Notes: generated by a model from the sequence alone, not told the origin. Counted from the first letter of the stretch, positions 48,649-58,255 are shown. The stretch: DNA of 64,000 bases from Virgibacillus doumboii (GCF_902806455.1 NZ_CADCWQ010000002.1:186001-250000); one strand, 5' to 3'. Translations and numbers: made by a program.

Positions 48649-48697
48649 AAATCAACAAGAATCTATACGAAATTGCTTAATAGAAAGGAGTACCACC

Positions 48698-50167
48698 ATG
48701 ACAAATCAGGTTCGTGTTCGTTATGCGCCAAGTCCAACAGGTAATTTGCATATTGGAAACGCGCGTACGGCATTATTTAATTACTTATATGCAAAACATT
48801 TTGATGGAAAATTTATTATACGTATCGAGGATACGGATGAAAAGCGAAATATTGAAGGCGGAGAAGAAAGCCAGCTGATGTATTTAAAATGGCTTGGTAT
48901 TGAATGGGATGAAGGAGCTGACGTCGGCGGGGATTTTGGACCTTACCGTCAGATGGAGCGGCTTGACTTATATCAAAAATATGTAGATGAATTATTGGAA
49001 AAAGGGTTAGCTTATAAGTGCTACATGACGGAAGAAGAATTGGAAAAAGAACGTGAAGAGCAGCGTGCCAAGGGACAGGTTCCGAAGTATTCCGGTGCTC
49101 ATCGTAATTTGACGGAAGAAGAAATTGCACAGTTTGAACAGGAAGGACGTAAACCAAGTATCCGGATGCGGGTTCCTGACAATGAAACGTATACGTTCAA
49201 CGACATTGTAAGAGGTAACATAACGTTTGAATCCAGTGATTTCGGTGACTGGGTTATTGTGAAGAAAAACGGTACACCAACATACAATTTCGCTGTTGCG
49301 ATCGATGACCATTTGATGAACATCACCCATGTCCTGCGTGGCGAGGAACATATTTCAAATACGCCGAAGCAAATGATGGTATATGATGCCTTTGGATGGG
49401 AAGCGCCGTATTTTGGTCATATGACGTTAATCCTCAATGAGGAGCGCAAGAAGTTAAGTAAGCGTGATGAGCATATTTTGCAGTTTATTGAGCAGTATCG
49501 TAATCTGGGCTACTTACCAGAGGCGTTGTTTAACTTTATCACGCTGCTTGGATGGTCACCTGTTGGCGAAGAAGAGATTTTCAGCCGTGACAAATTAATT
49601 GAGATTTTTGATCCGGACCGTCTATCAACATCAGCGGCTATTTTTGACCGCCATAAATTAAAGTGGATGAACAATGAGTATATAAAAGCATCTGACCTTG
49701 ATCACGTTATTGACCTGGCAATGCCGCACCTGATTGAAGCAGGAAGATTGTCCGAGGATATGGATGAAACGACAAGGGAATGGGCAGAAAAAGTAATTGC
49801 CCTTTACCAGGAACAGCTTCGTTATGGAGCGGAAATTGTTGAATTAACCGAACTGTTTTTCCATGAGTCAATCAGCTATGATGAGGGCGCAATGGATATC
49901 CTGAAGGAGGAGCAGGTGCCTGAAGTCCTGCAGGTTTTCGCTGATAAATTGATCCATTTGGATGACTTTACAAAGGACTCTATCAAAGGTCAAATCAAAG
50001 CGACACAAAAAGAGACAGGTCACCGGGGAAAAAGGTTGTTCATGCCGATTCGTGTTGCAACAACCGGACAAGCACACGGTCCCGAGCTCCCGCTGGCAAT
50101 CGAACTCCTTGGAAAAGATGTTGTTTTAAGCCGTCTGGATAAAGTTTTAAAACAATTAGGAGCTTAA
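48698..50167 (+). CDS. gltX: Glutamyl-tRNA synthetase
   Basis: A 489-residue class I synthetase, charging tRNA-Glu and, in Bacillus, also tRNA-Gln before amidation. HIGH motif [16 protein letters not shown] variant KLSKRDEH, and an anticodon-binding domain in the last third. Start: ATG 48698, 7 nt after AAAGGAG; an open frame upstream to 48575 runs through repeat sequence and is rejected. No clear promoter is seen between the yacL terminator and the start. Confidence 0.96.
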   Translation: MTNQVRVRYAPSPTGNLHIGNARTALFNYLYAKHFDGKFIIRIEDTDEKRNIEGGEESQLMYLKWLGIEWDEGADVGGDFGPYRQMERLDLYQKYVDELLEKGLAYKCYMTEEELEKEREEQRAKGQVPKYSGAHRNLTEEEIAQFEQEGRKPSIRMRVPDNETYTFNDIVRGNITFESSDFGDWVIVKKNGTPTYNFAVAIDDHLMNITHVLRGEEHISNTPKQMMVYDAFGWEAPYFGHMTLILNEERKKLSKRDEHILQFIEQYRNLGYLPEALFNFITLLGWSPVGEEEIFSRDKLIEIFDPDRLSTSAAIFDRHKLKWMNNEYIKASDLDHVIDLAMPHLIEAGRLSEDMDETTREWAEKVIALYQEQLRYGAEIVELTELFFHESISYDEGAMDILKEEQVPEVLQVFADKLIHLDDFTKDSIKGQIKATQKETGHRGKRLFMPIRVATTGQAHGPELPLAIELLGKDVVLSRLDKVLKQLGA

Positions 50168-50224
50168 TTAGTTCACATTCGTAATTAAATATAATATAGT
50201 GTTAATACAATATTGTACGTATCA

Positions 50225-50470
50225 AAAACCGAGCGTTGATAAGGAGAAGTAAAAAACGAGTGACTTACCCAGAGAGAATCGTCACCGGCTGCGAGCGATT
50301 CTAAGTACCGTTTTTGAAATGCACCTTTGAGCCCGTTATGGAAGATAGTATATAACGGCGGTACTCTACCGTTACCAGAGCTTGAGTTGGGGGTAAGCTT
50401 ACGCCCCAAACAGAGTGGAACCGCGCATAAGCGTCTCTGTGTATTACTGCACAGAGACGCTTATTTTTTG
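50225..50470 (+). promoter_or_regulatory. T-box riboswitch (tRNA-Cys) upstream of cysE
   Basis: T-box sequence AGAGTGGAACCGCGC at 50412-50426. A terminator hairpin follows (ATAAGCGTCTCTGT / ACAGAGACGCTTAT plus T run, 50427-50469). The specifier loop, between AATCG and CGATT (50287-50298), holds TGC at 50290-50292, a cysteine codon. Uncharged tRNA-Cys should prevent termination and switch on cysE-cysS. Confidence 0.93.
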
Positions 50471-50523
50471 TAATAAGAAACGGATTTAAACATTCCAGAG
50501 AACAGAGGGGAGGCATTACCATC

Positions 50524-51192
50524 ATGGGGTTTTTCAAACGGATAAAGGAAGATATGGATGTCGTATTTGAACAGGATCCTGCAGCACGAACTTATTTTGA
50601 AGTATGCTTAACATATTCAGGCCTGCATGCCATCTGGTCGCATCGCATTGCTCATCTTCTCTTCAATAGGCGATTGTTTTTTATCGCCCGTGTCATCTCA
50701 CAGGTAAGCAGGTTTTTTACCGGGATAGAAATCCATCCCGGAGCAAAAATAGGCAGGAAATTTTTTATCGACCATGGCATGGGAGTAGTCATTGGTGAGA
50801 CTTGTGAAATCGGTGATAATGTTACTATTTTTCAAGGAGTCACACTGGGAGGAACCGGTAAAGAAAAAGGGAAACGTCACCCTACAGTAAAAAACAATGC
50901 AATGATTTCTACAGGTGCCAAAGTACTTGGTAACATAACAATTGGAGAAAGTTCAAAAGTTGGCGGCGGGTCAGTCGTATTAAAAGATGTCCCGGATCAC
51001 TCAACTGTTGTAGGAGTTCCGGGCCGGGTTGTAAAACAAAACGGTGAAAAGGTCCGCAAAAACCTGGATCATCATAAATTGCCTGACCCTGTAGCAGACC
51101 GTTGTGACCGCCTGCAAAAAGAAATTGACTTATTAAATGAGGAATTAGCCAAATTGAAGGAAGTGAAAGATAATGTCAATAACGATCTATAA
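50524..51192 (+). CDS. cysE: Serine O-acetyltransferase
   Basis: A 222-residue enzyme making O-acetylserine from serine and acetyl-CoA, the substrate of CysK. The left-handed beta-helix repeats [27 protein letters not shown] and [18 protein letters not shown] with the catalytic His are present. The C-terminus is charged and extended. Shine-Dalgarno sequence GGGAGG. It overlaps cysS by 20 nt and is controlled by the Cys T-box. Confidence 0.96.
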   Translation: MGFFKRIKEDMDVVFEQDPAARTYFEVCLTYSGLHAIWSHRIAHLLFNRRLFFIARVISQVSRFFTGIEIHPGAKIGRKFFIDHGMGVVIGETCEIGDNVTIFQGVTLGGTGKEKGKRHPTVKNNAMISTGAKVLGNITIGESSKVGGGSVVLKDVPDHSTVVGVPGRVVKQNGEKVRKNLDHHKLPDPVADRCDRLQKEIDLLNEELAKLKEVKDNVNNDL

Positions 51193-52585
51193 TACATTAA
51201 CCCGGCAAAAAGAAGCGTTTAAGCCGCTTGAAGAAGGTAAAGTGAGTATGTATGTTTGCGGCCCGACTGTATACAATTATATTCATATCGGGAACGCCCG
51301 GCCTGCCATCGTATTTGATACAGTACGCAGGTATCTGGAGTACAAAGGATTTCAGGTGGATTACGTATTAAATTTTACCGATGTCGACGATAAAATCATT
51401 AAAGCAGCCAATGAATTGAATGAAGAAGTATCAGATGTAGCAAATCGCTTTATTGATGCTTACCTGGAGGATGTAGGTGCATTGGGTGTAAAAAAGGCAA
51501 CCTATAATCCCCGTGTAACGGAAACGATGGATGACATCATAACGTTTATTTCAACGTTAATTGAAAAAGGGCATGCATATGAGGTTGATGGGGATGTATA
51601 TTTTAAACCGCGTTCCTTTGAAGGATACGGGAAATTATCTCATCAATCGATTGATGAACTGCGCTCAGGTGCACGAATTCAGGTTGGCGAGAAAAAAGAG
51701 GATCCACTTGATTTTGCATTATGGAAAAAAGCAAAGGACTCAGAAATTGCCTGGAACTCACCATGGGGTCAAGGGCGGCCGGGCTGGCATATCGAATGCT
51801 CGGCGATGGTAAAGAAATATCTTGGTGAAACCATTGATATTCATGCAGGCGGACAGGATCTGACGTTTCCGCATCATGAAAATGAAATTGCCCAATCGGA
51901 AGCAATGACAGGGAAATCCTTTGCGAAATATTGGATGCATAATGGGTACATTAATATTGATAATGAAAAAATGTCCAAATCCCTCGGAAACTTTGTATTA
52001 ACAAGGGATGTCATCAAACAGCATGATCCGAAAGTGGTTCGCTTCTTTATGCTGAGTGTTCATTACCATAATCCGATCAATTTTACTGAAGAATTATTGG
52101 AAGGTGCTAAAAATAGTCTGGAACGGATTCAAAATGCGTTCTTTAATTTGGAGCATCGCAAGCAAACGAGTATGAATATGGATGAAGCTGAGGATCATTG
52201 GTTTGAGAAAGTAAACCAGTTTAACAAACAATTTGAAGATGCGATGGATGATGACTTCAACACAGCAAATGGGATTTCAGTTCTATTCGACATAACAAAA
52301 GAAGCCAACCTTTACTTGCAGGAAAAACACACCTCCACAAAAGTAATCGAAGCGTTTCAGACGGCAATTACATCATTAATGGAAGTGTTCGGAGTTCAGA
52401 TAGAACAGGAAGAGGAACTGCTTGATGAAGAAATTGACGCATTATTGCAGGAACGAGTGGAAGCAAGAAAAAATCGTGATTTTAATCGGGCTGATGAAAT
52501 CCGTGACAGCTTAAAAGAACAAGGTATCATTTTGGAGGATACACCTCAGGGAACCCGGTGGAAACGAGCGAGCAATGAATATTGA
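51173..52585 (+). CDS. cysS: Cysteinyl-tRNA synthetase
   Basis: A 470-residue class I synthetase. Zinc-binding [17 protein letters not shown] with the HIGH motif, [19 protein letters not shown] and KMSKSLGN are complete. It is translated from inside cysE and overlaps mrnC by 11 nt. Its own tRNA controls the operon through the upstream T-box. Confidence 0.97.
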   Translation: MSITIYNTLTRQKEAFKPLEEGKVSMYVCGPTVYNYIHIGNARPAIVFDTVRRYLEYKGFQVDYVLNFTDVDDKIIKAANELNEEVSDVANRFIDAYLEDVGALGVKKATYNPRVTETMDDIITFISTLIEKGHAYEVDGDVYFKPRSFEGYGKLSHQSIDELRSGARIQVGEKKEDPLDFALWKKAKDSEIAWNSPWGQGRPGWHIECSAMVKKYLGETIDIHAGGQDLTFPHHENEIAQSEAMTGKSFAKYWMHNGYINIDNEKMSKSLGNFVLTRDVIKQHDPKVVRFFMLSVHYHNPINFTEELLEGAKNSLERIQNAFFNLEHRKQTSMNMDEAEDHWFEKVNQFNKQFEDAMDDDFNTANGISVLFDITKEANLYLQEKHTSTKVIEAFQTAITSLMEVFGVQIEQEEELLDEEIDALLQERVEARKNRDFNRADEIRDSLKEQGIILEDTPQGTRWKRASNEY

Positions 52586-52973
52586 CGTAAAACAGATGAA
52601 AAGCCTGGCACTTGCCTACATGGGTGATGCTGTTTACGAAGTCCATGTGAGAGAGTATTTACTGCAAAGCGGAAAAGTGAAACCGAATCAATTACATCGG
52701 AGTGCAGTTCGTTTTGTATCAGCAAAACGACAGGCTGCTGTTGTATTATATTGGCTTGAGTCCAAGTATCTTACTGAAGAAGAGGAGCGGATTGTGTTCC
52801 GGGGCAGGAATGCCAAATCCGGCACAATCCCCAAAAACACAGATGTGCAAACGTATCGTTATAGCACAGCTTTTGAGGCATTGATTGGTTATCATTATTT
52901 GCAGAAAGATACAGACAGGCTGAACGAACTGATATCTTACGCAATTCAATTCAGTGAAGGGAGGAAAGGGTGA
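52575..52973 (+). CDS. mrnC: Mini-ribonuclease III
   Basis: A 132-residue RNase III-like nuclease without the double-stranded RNA-binding domain. It matures both ends of 23S rRNA in B. subtilis. [20 protein letters not shown] carries the catalytic Asp; the second catalytic segment is [13 protein letters not shown] with Glu. Overlaps cysS; rlmB starts 3 nt after its stop. Confidence 0.95.
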   Translation: MNIDVKQMKSLALAYMGDAVYEVHVREYLLQSGKVKPNQLHRSAVRFVSAKRQAAVVLYWLESKYLTEEEERIVFRGRNAKSGTIPKNTDVQTYRYSTAFEALIGYHYLQKDTDRLNELISYAIQFSEGRKG

Positions 52974-52975
52974 CG

Positions 52976-53719
52976 ATGGACCAGGAAATTATTATTGGCA
53001 AAAATCCAGTAATTGAAGCATTAAAGTCAGGTAGATCGGTGAACAAGGTATTAGTGACGGAGCAACTGAATAAGCAATCATTCGGAAAGTTGCAGAACCT
53101 TAGTAAAAAAGCGGGCACAATACTTCAAAAGGTTCCGAAACATAAGCTGGATCAACTAGCGAATGGAAATCATCAGGGTGTCTTAGCTTATGTTGCTCCC
53201 TACCAATATGCAACACTGGAGGATTTGTTTCAAAAGGCAGAATCCAAAAACGAGGAAGCTTTTTTCATTATTTTGGACGAGCTTGAAGATCCGCATAATC
53301 TCGGTTCTATTTTACGGACGGCAGATGCAACCGGTGCTCATGGTATTATCATTCCAAAGCGTCGATCAGTTGGTCTTACAGCAACTGTTGCAAAAACCGC
53401 AGCAGGTGCACTGGAACATATTCCGGTTGCCCGGGTTACCAATATTGCAAACACGATTGATGAACTGAAGGACCGTAACGTATGGGTTGTTGGGACAGAA
53501 GCAGACGGCACCGAGGACTACCGCGCACTTGATGGCGCACTGCCGATTGCCGTTGTGATAGGGAATGAAGGAAAAGGTATGAGCAGGCTCGTTAAAGAAA
53601 AATGCGACTGGACCATTAGTCTTCCTATGACGGGACATGTTTCCTCCCTGAATGCTTCTGTTGCATGCAGCTTACTGTTGTATGAGGTATATCGAAAAAG
53701 GTTTCCACTTGGTGAATAG
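52976..53719 (+). CDS. rlmB: 23S rRNA (guanosine-2'-O-)-methyltransferase RlmB-like (SpoU family)
   Basis: A 247-residue SPOUT methyltransferase. N-terminal substrate-binding domain (IIIGKNPVIEALKSG), then the SpoU motifs LDELEDPHNLGSILRTADATGA, VIGNEGKGMSRLVKEKCD and LPMTGHVSSLNASVACSLLLYE. It probably methylates a guanosine ribose in 23S rRNA, although some relatives act on tRNA. ATG 52976 is chosen; GTG 52970 would add two residues and overlap mrnC. Confidence 0.92.
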   Translation: MDQEIIIGKNPVIEALKSGRSVNKVLVTEQLNKQSFGKLQNLSKKAGTILQKVPKHKLDQLANGNHQGVLAYVAPYQYATLEDLFQKAESKNEEAFFIILDELEDPHNLGSILRTADATGAHGIIIPKRRSVGLTATVAKTAAGALEHIPVARVTNIANTIDELKDRNVWVVGTEADGTEDYRALDGALPIAVVIGNEGKGMSRLVKEKCDWTISLPMTGHVSSLNASVACSLLLYEVYRKRFPLGE

Positions 53720-53721
53720 TC

Positions 53722-54231
53722 ATGGTTATCTTAGTCGTTGATGGATACAATATTATCGGAGCATGGGAAGAACTGCAAAGACTTAAAGAAAAAGAGATCG
53801 GACAGGCACGCGATCGTTTAGTGGAATTAATGGCTGAGTATCAGGGGTACTCCGGGTACCGGGTTATCGTAGTATTTGATGCGTATTATGTTAAAGGGAT
53901 CGAAAGCAAACTTAATTCATATAAAGTTGAAATAATCTACACGAAAGAAAATGAAACAGCAGATGAGTGTATTGAAAAGCTTGTTAAGGATTTAAAAAAT
54001 GTACAAAACCAGGTATATGTTGCAACCTCGGACTATGCGGAGCAGCGTACTATATTTGGGCGCGGAGCATTACGAAAATCAGCCAGAGAGTTATCTATTG
54101 AATTACAGGACATTGAAAGAGAAATAGAAGATAGAATAGAGGAGCACAAAAAAATCAAGCCGCAAACGAAAATACCTTTGCGTAAGGATGTGCTGGAAAA
54201 ATTCGAAAAATGGCGAAGGGGGCAGCATTAA
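53722..54231 (+). CDS. rae1: Rae1 (YacP), ribosome-dependent mRNA endonuclease
   Basis: A 169-residue NYN/PIN-like nuclease: ILVVDGYNIIGAW with the first acidic residue, VVFDAYYVKG and VYVATSDYAEQ. In B. subtilis Rae1 cleaves certain mRNAs in the ribosomal A site. It starts 2 nt after the rlmB stop and is last in the cys operon. Confidence 0.93.
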   Translation: MVILVVDGYNIIGAWEELQRLKEKEIGQARDRLVELMAEYQGYSGYRVIVVFDAYYVKGIESKLNSYKVEIIYTKENETADECIEKLVKDLKNVQNQVYVATSDYAEQRTIFGRGALRKSARELSIELQDIEREIEDRIEEHKKIKPQTKIPLRKDVLEKFEKWRRGQH

Positions 54232-54257
54232 AGTCCTCTATTTCGCCAATTACCGTG

Positions 54258-54287
54258 TTGACTATATTAAAGCGCTTACTGTATAAT
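54258..54287 (+). promoter_or_regulatory. sigH promoter
   Basis: TTGACT (54258-54263), 18 nt, TATAAT (54282-54287). A small hairpin GACTAC/GTAGTC (54299-54313) lies just before the Shine-Dalgarno sequence. AbrB control, known in B. subtilis, cannot be read from the sequence. Confidence 0.75.
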
Positions 54288-54325
54288 ACGTTTAAGTTGA
54301 CTACACTGTAGTCGGGGGGTCATTC

Positions 54326-54982
54326 TTGGTGAGTGTCAAGCTGGCAGAGACAGATGTTAATAGCTTTAAAATGCTTGATGATGATGAAATTATCCGCTTT
54401 ATCCATCAGGGGAATAGTCAAGCACTGGATTTCTTAATACATAAATATATTAATTTTGTTCGGGCAAAAGCGCGAACCTATTTCATTGTCGGTGCTGATA
54501 GAGAGGATATTATTCAAGAAGGGATGATAGGACTCTATAAGGCGATTCGTGATTATGATGGGGACAAGCTCTCATCATTTAAGGCATTTGCCGAACTGTG
54601 TGTGACCAGGCAAATTATTACGGCTATTAAAACGGCTACCAGGCAAAAACACATACCGCTTAATTCGTATGTTTCCCTTGATAAACCAATCTATGATGAA
54701 GAATCTGACCGTACATTACTGGATGTTGTTGCAGGGTCAAAAGCAATCGATCCACAGGAATTACTGGTAAACAGAGAAAAATTCGGTGATATGGAAGGTA
54801 AACTGTCTGAATTGTTAAGCGAGTTAGAAAAGAAAGTGCTGCATCTGTATTTGGATGGATGTACCTACCAGGAAATCTCTGTTCTTTTAAAACGTCATGT
54901 CAAATCAATTGACAATGCGCTTCAGCGCGTAAAGCGCAAACTGGAGCAATTGCTTGAAGAGAATGGCGCCAGTATTAAATGA
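54326..54982 (+). CDS. sigH: RNA polymerase sigma-H factor
   Basis: A 218-residue sigma-70 family factor for early sporulation and competence genes. Region 2 (DFLIHKYINFVRAKARTYFIVGADREDIIQEGMIGLYKAIRDYD) and region 4 (EKKVLHLYLDGCTYQEISVLLKRHVKSIDNALQRVKRKLE) are intact. The start is TTG 54326 or GTG 54329, 6 or 9 nt after GGGGGG; both are plausible. The first 17 residues are unlike B. subtilis, as usual for this factor. Confidence 0.94.
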   Translation: MVSVKLAETDVNSFKMLDDDEIIRFIHQGNSQALDFLIHKYINFVRAKARTYFIVGADREDIIQEGMIGLYKAIRDYDGDKLSSFKAFAELCVTRQIITAIKTATRQKHIPLNSYVSLDKPIYDEESDRTLLDVVAGSKAIDPQELLVNREKFGDMEGKLSELLSELEKKVLHLYLDGCTYQEISVLLKRHVKSIDNALQRVKRKLEQLLEENGASIK

Positions 54983-54986
54983 GTCG

Positions 54987-55015
54987 TTGACACATCATGT
55001 TAACCGTGCTACATT
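54987..55015 (+). promoter_or_regulatory. rpmG-secE promoter
   Basis: TTGACA (54987-54992), 17 nt, TACATT (55010-55015) with extended TGC, just after sigH. Confidence 0.75.
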
Positions 55016-55052
55016 AATATGAGGAAAAAAACCCTCTAATGGGGTGGTACGA

Positions 55053-55202
55053 TTGAATAAAAAGATAACTTTAGCGTGTGCAATTTGTTCAAGCAGAAAT
55101 TATTCGACAACCAAAAATGTATCCACACAGGCTGTACGACTGGAAGTACAAAAATATTGTAAAACATGTGGAAAACATACATTGCACCGTGAGACGAAAT
55201 AA
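55053..55202 (+). CDS. rpmG: 50S ribosomal protein L33
   Basis: A 49-residue protein with two zinc-binding pairs (CAIC and CKTC), so a C+ form of L33. It reads [16 protein letters not shown] and ends [12 protein letters not shown] start at 55053, preceded by GGGGTGG. It lies where B. subtilis has rpmGB. Confidence 0.93.
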   Translation: MNKKITLACAICSSRNYSTTKNVSTQAVRLEVQKYCKTCGKHTLHRETK

Positions 55203-55235
55203 TAGTATTTTCGCGTGGAGTTTGGGGGTACAAGC

Positions 55236-55409
55236 ATGAAACTCATTCAATTTTTCAAAAATGTTTCCAGAGAGATGAAAAAGGTCAGCTGGCCAAAAGG
55301 TCGTGAGTTAACCAGTTATACGATCACTGTAATTACTACAGTTGTTTTTGTAACCATATTCTTTACACTAATCGACCTTGGAATTACACAGATATTGGAA
55401 TTATTTTGA
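55236..55409 (+). CDS. secE: Preprotein translocase subunit SecE
   Basis: A 57-residue single-span subunit of SecYEG. Amphipathic N-terminus FFKNVSREMKKVSWPKGRELTSYT with the conserved SWP segment, then the membrane helix VITTVVFVTIFFTLIDLGI. ATG 55236 follows GGGGG at 7 nt. Confidence 0.96.
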   Translation: MKLIQFFKNVSREMKKVSWPKGRELTSYTITVITTVVFVTIFFTLIDLGITQILELF

Positions 55410-55454
55410 ATAAAAATGCTATAATTATGCTATAATGAAATATAATATTTTGAT

Positions 55455-55482
55455 TAAAAACCCGGGTTAACGGGTTTTTTAA
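55455..55482 (+). terminator. Terminator between secE and nusG
   Basis: AAAAACCCG / CGGGTTTTTT stem with T run. Two TGCTATAAT/TATAAT boxes (55417-55436) stand directly before it, so it may also attenuate transcripts started there. Confidence 0.8.
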
Positions 55483-55533
55483 TATTGCGGAAATTTACAT
55501 GGGATAAAAGGTACCTATTAAGTTTTTTAGTTA

Positions 55534-55567
55534 AGGGAGGGAAGGGCAAGTAAATTGTCCTGTTCGA
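55534..55567 (+). promoter_or_regulatory. Hairpin-spaced ribosome binding site of nusG
   Basis: The Shine-Dalgarno tract AGGGAGGGAA (55534-55543) is 24 nt from the ATG. Between them GGGCAA (55544-55549) pairs with TTGTCC (55555-55560) around loop GTAAA, leaving 7 nt before ATG 55568. No other in-frame start exists nearby. Confidence 0.6.
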
Positions 55568-56101
55568 ATGGAAAAAAACTGGTTTGCTATTCATACGTAT
55601 TCGGGGTATGAAAACAAGGTGAAAACAAATTTGGAAAAGCGTGTGGAAACGATGGGGATGGATGATAAAATCTTTCGCGTCCTCGTTCCGGAAGATGAAG
55701 AAACCGAGATCAAAAATGGCAAGAAGAAAGTGGTTAAGAAGAAATTCTTCCCCGGTTATGTCCTGGCCGAAATGGTCATGACTGACGACTCCTGGTATGT
55801 GGTCCGAAATACTCCTGGTGTAACCGGGTTTGTAGGCTCAAGCGGACACGGGACGAAGCCTACTGCACTGCTGCCTGATGAAGTGGATGCAGTACTCAAA
55901 CGTATGGGAGTATCGGAACCTGTTACACAAATTGACTTTGAATTAAAAGAAAATGTTCGTGTTACCGATGGACCGTTCACTAATTTCACCGGGACAATTG
56001 AGCATATTGATGCTGATAAGCAAAAAGTTAAAGTACATGTAAATATGTTTGGCCGTGAGACACCGGTTGAACTGGACTTCTCTCAGGTTGAAAAACTGTA
56101 G
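55568..56101 (+). CDS. nusG: Transcription factor NusG
   Basis: A 177-residue elongation factor that promotes pausing in Bacillus and links RNA polymerase with Rho or ribosomes. NGN domain (MEKNWFAIHTYSGYENKVKT ... FFPGYVLAEMVMTDDSWYVVRNTPGVTGFVG) and C-terminal KOW domain (ENVRVTDGPFTNFTGTIEHI). The N-terminus matches B. subtilis NusG, which fixes the start. Confidence 0.97.
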   Translation: MEKNWFAIHTYSGYENKVKTNLEKRVETMGMDDKIFRVLVPEDEETEIKNGKKKVVKKKFFPGYVLAEMVMTDDSWYVVRNTPGVTGFVGSSGHGTKPTALLPDEVDAVLKRMGVSEPVTQIDFELKENVRVTDGPFTNFTGTIEHIDADKQKVKVHVNMFGRETPVELDFSQVEKL

Positions 56102-56124
56102 ATACGAAAGAATACAACAAAACC

Positions 56125-56153
56125 TTGCATAATTTTATAATTCATGCTAAAAT
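56125..56153 (+). promoter_or_regulatory. rplK promoter
   Basis: TTGCAT (56125-56130), 17 nt, TAAAAT (56148-56153) with extended TGC. Confidence 0.7.
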
Positions 56154-56206
56154 TCTTTTGTTATTTATGGCTTCGAGAAATTCGGGGCAGTAATGGCTAA
56201 TAATGA

Positions 56207-56232
56207 GTGGGAGGGGAAAACCCTATTACCAC
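56207..56232 (+). promoter_or_regulatory. L1-type mRNA site before rplK
   Basis: A 26-nt element closed by GTGG...CCAC with internal GAGG and AACCCTA. It aligns without gaps to a second element at 56776-56801 before rplA. L1 is known to repress its own operon by binding such bulged helices. Confidence 0.5.
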
Positions 56233-56259
56233 ATCACGGACTTTAAGGAGGTGTGTCTC

Positions 56260-56685
56260 GTGGCTAAAAAAGTAATCAAGTTAGTTAAATTGCAAATTCC
56301 AGCAGGGAAAGCGAACCCGGCACCACCAGTAGGACCTGCATTAGGTCAAGCAGGTGTTAATATCATGGGATTCTGTAAGGAATTTAACGCACGTACGCAA
56401 GATCAAGCTGGTATGATTATTCCGGTTGAAATTACGGTATTTGAAGACCGTTCATTTACATTTATTACAAAAACTCCGCCTGCTGCTGTTTTATTGAAAA
56501 AAGCAGCTGGGATTGACACTGCTTCAGGAGAACCAAACCGTAATAAAGTCGCTACTGTTAAACGCGATAAAGTAAAAGAGATTGCGGAAACAAAAATGCC
56601 TGATTTAAATGCAGCTGACGTAGATGCAGCAATGCGCATGGTTGAAGGAACTGCACGCAGCATGGGCATCACGATTGAAGATTAA
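56260..56685 (+). CDS. rplK: 50S ribosomal protein L11
   Basis: A 141-residue GTPase-centre protein that binds 23S rRNA and thiostrepton. Motifs [21 protein letters not shown] and the C-terminal RNA-binding domain ([26 protein letters not shown]). GTG 56260 starts MAKKVIKL after AAGGAGGTG; the longer frame from 56203 includes the leader and is rejected. Confidence 0.97.
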   Translation: MAKKVIKLVKLQIPAGKANPAPPVGPALGQAGVNIMGFCKEFNARTQDQAGMIIPVEITVFEDRSFTFITKTPPAAVLLKKAAGIDTASGEPNRNKVATVKRDKVKEIAETKMPDLNAADVDAAMRMVEGTARSMGITIED

Positions 56686-56708
56686 TGTCTGAGAGATATT
56701 AATAAGTA

Positions 56709-56750
56709 CGATTGCGAAAGCTTAGAACACATCTTTCGCAATCTTTTTCG
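56709..56750 (+). terminator. Terminator-like hairpin between rplK and rplA
   Basis: GATTGCGAAAG / CTTTCGCAATC with TTTTTC. It lies inside what is usually one operon. A second hairpin TAAAAGCA/TGCTTTTA (56753-56773) follows. Confidence 0.75.
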
Positions 56751-56775
56751 AGTAAAAGCATGGTTGCTTTTATAA

Positions 56776-56801
56776 GTGGGAGGTCAAACCGCTAAAACCA
56801 C
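56776..56801 (+). promoter_or_regulatory. L1-type mRNA site before rplA
   Basis: GTGGGAGG...AACCGCTA...ACCAC, the same length and frame of conserved bases as 56207-56232. It ends 19 nt before the rplA start and partly precedes the Shine-Dalgarno sequence. Confidence 0.5.
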
Positions 56802-56820
56802 AACTTGAGGAGGAAATGAA

Positions 56821-57516
56821 ATGGCTAAAAAAAGTAAAAGATATCAAGAAGCTACAAAGCTTGTTGATCGTTCGAAATCATATGAAGTAACAGAAGCTGT
56901 TGCTTTGTTAAAAGAAACAGCAAAAGCAAACTTCGATGAAACTGTGGAAGCTGCATTTCGTTTAGGAGTGGATCCTAAGAAAGCAGATCAGCAGATTCGC
57001 GGAGCTTTTGTATTGCCGCATGGTACTGGTAAGACACAACGTGTACTGGTATTTGCAAAGGGTGATAAGGCAAAAGAAGCTGAAGCAGCCGGTGCAGACT
57101 ATGTAGGCGAACAAGACTTAATTAATAAAATTAATCAGGGATGGTTTGAATTTGATGTGATTGTTGCGACTCCGGACATGATGGCCGAAGTTGGTAAACT
57201 TGGCCGTGTTTTAGGACCAAAAGGACTAATGCCTAACCCTAAAACCGGAACAGTAACTTTCGAAATTGAAAAAGCTGTTAACGATATTAAAGCTGGTAAA
57301 GTGGAATATCGTGTAGATAAATCAGCGAATATCCATGTTCCAATTGGTAAAATCTCTTTCGACAATGAAAAGTTAGTTGATAACTTTGAAGCTATGACAG
57401 AAGCACTTGTAAAAGCTAAGCCACAAGCGGCAAAAGGTGTTTACATGCGCAATGCATCTGTGACTTCAACAATGGGACCTGGAATCAGAGTAGATATTTC
57501 AAGCTACGTTAAATAA
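56821..57516 (+). CDS. rplA: 50S ribosomal protein L1
   Basis: A 231-residue protein of the L1 stalk and a translational repressor of its own mRNA. Signatures [34 protein letters not shown] and [21 protein letters not shown] are present. Shine-Dalgarno sequence GAGGAGG. Confidence 0.97.
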   Translation: MAKKSKRYQEATKLVDRSKSYEVTEAVALLKETAKANFDETVEAAFRLGVDPKKADQQIRGAFVLPHGTGKTQRVLVFAKGDKAKEAEAAGADYVGEQDLINKINQGWFEFDVIVATPDMMAEVGKLGRVLGPKGLMPNPKTGTVTFEIEKAVNDIKAGKVEYRVDKSANIHVPIGKISFDNEKLVDNFEAMTEALVKAKPQAAKGVYMRNASVTSTMGPGIRVDISSYVK

Positions 57517-57526
57517 TAATTGACTG

Positions 57527-57555
57527 TTGACTTACAGGAAACAATCAGATATACT
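57527..57555 (+). promoter_or_regulatory. rplJ-rplL promoter
   Basis: TTGACT (57527-57532), 17 nt, TATACT (57550-57555). Confidence 0.75.
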
Positions 57556-57560
57556 GTATT

Positions 57561-57715
57561 GCGTTATAAATATGAATACGTTATACCGTAGACAGCAGGT
57601 GCGAGTGATCGCTTAATATCCCGCCGAGGTGTTTTAAAGCAGATGAGATGATCCGAAGCTTTGCTCATTTGTAATAGAAAACCTCCATGTCTACATGGAG
57701 GTTTTCATTTTGTCC
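57561..57715 (+). promoter_or_regulatory. L10 leader with attenuator
   Basis: Contains GTAGACAGCAGGTGC and GCTTAATATCCCGCCGAGG, typical of the Bacillus L10 leader, and ends in a terminator AAAACCTCCATGT / ACATGGAGGTTTT plus T run (57679-57713). The L10(L12)4 complex is expected to bind and favour termination. Confidence 0.82.
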
Positions 57716-57748
57716 GGTATGATAAACGTAAAAACAGGAGGTGGAACA

Positions 57749-58255
57749 ATGGCAAATACCAATATTGTTGAGCAAAAGAAACAACTTGTACAAGAGATTG
57801 CAGACAAATTCCGTGATAGTCAGTCTACATTGCTGGTTGATTATCGTGGCTTGGATGTGGCTGAGGTAACAGAACTGCGTAAACAGCTTCGTGAGGCTAA
57901 CATTGACTTCAAAGTTTATAAAAACTCAATGACACGTCGTGCTGCCGATGCTGCTGAACTAGGTGAGTTATCTGAAACGTTAGTTGGCCCAACTGCTGTA
58001 GCATTCAGTAATGAAGACGTAGTGGCACCAGCTAAAATTTTGAATAACTTTGCTAAAGAACATGAAGCGTTGGAAATTAAAGGCGGCGTAATTGAAGGTG
58101 AAATTGCATCACTTGAACAAATCAAGGAACTTGCAAGCCTTCCAAACTACGACGGCATGGTTTCTATGTTGCTTAGCGTACTGCAAGCACCTGTACGTAA
58201 CTTTGCATATGCTGCAAAAGCTGTTGCAGAACAAAAAGAAGAACAAGGTGCGTAA
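57749..58255 (+). CDS. rplJ: 50S ribosomal protein L10
   Basis: A 168-residue base of the ribosomal stalk. The rRNA-binding N-terminus has [29 protein letters not shown] and [11 protein letters not shown]; the C-terminal helix binds L7/L12 dimers. ATG 57749 after AGGAGGTGG. Earlier in-frame starts overlap the attenuator. Confidence 0.97.
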   Translation: MANTNIVEQKKQLVQEIADKFRDSQSTLLVDYRGLDVAEVTELRKQLREANIDFKVYKNSMTRRAADAAELGELSETLVGPTAVAFSNEDVVAPAKILNNFAKEHEALEIKGGVIEGEIASLEQIKELASLPNYDGMVSMLLSVLQAPVRNFAYAAKAVAEQKEEQGA

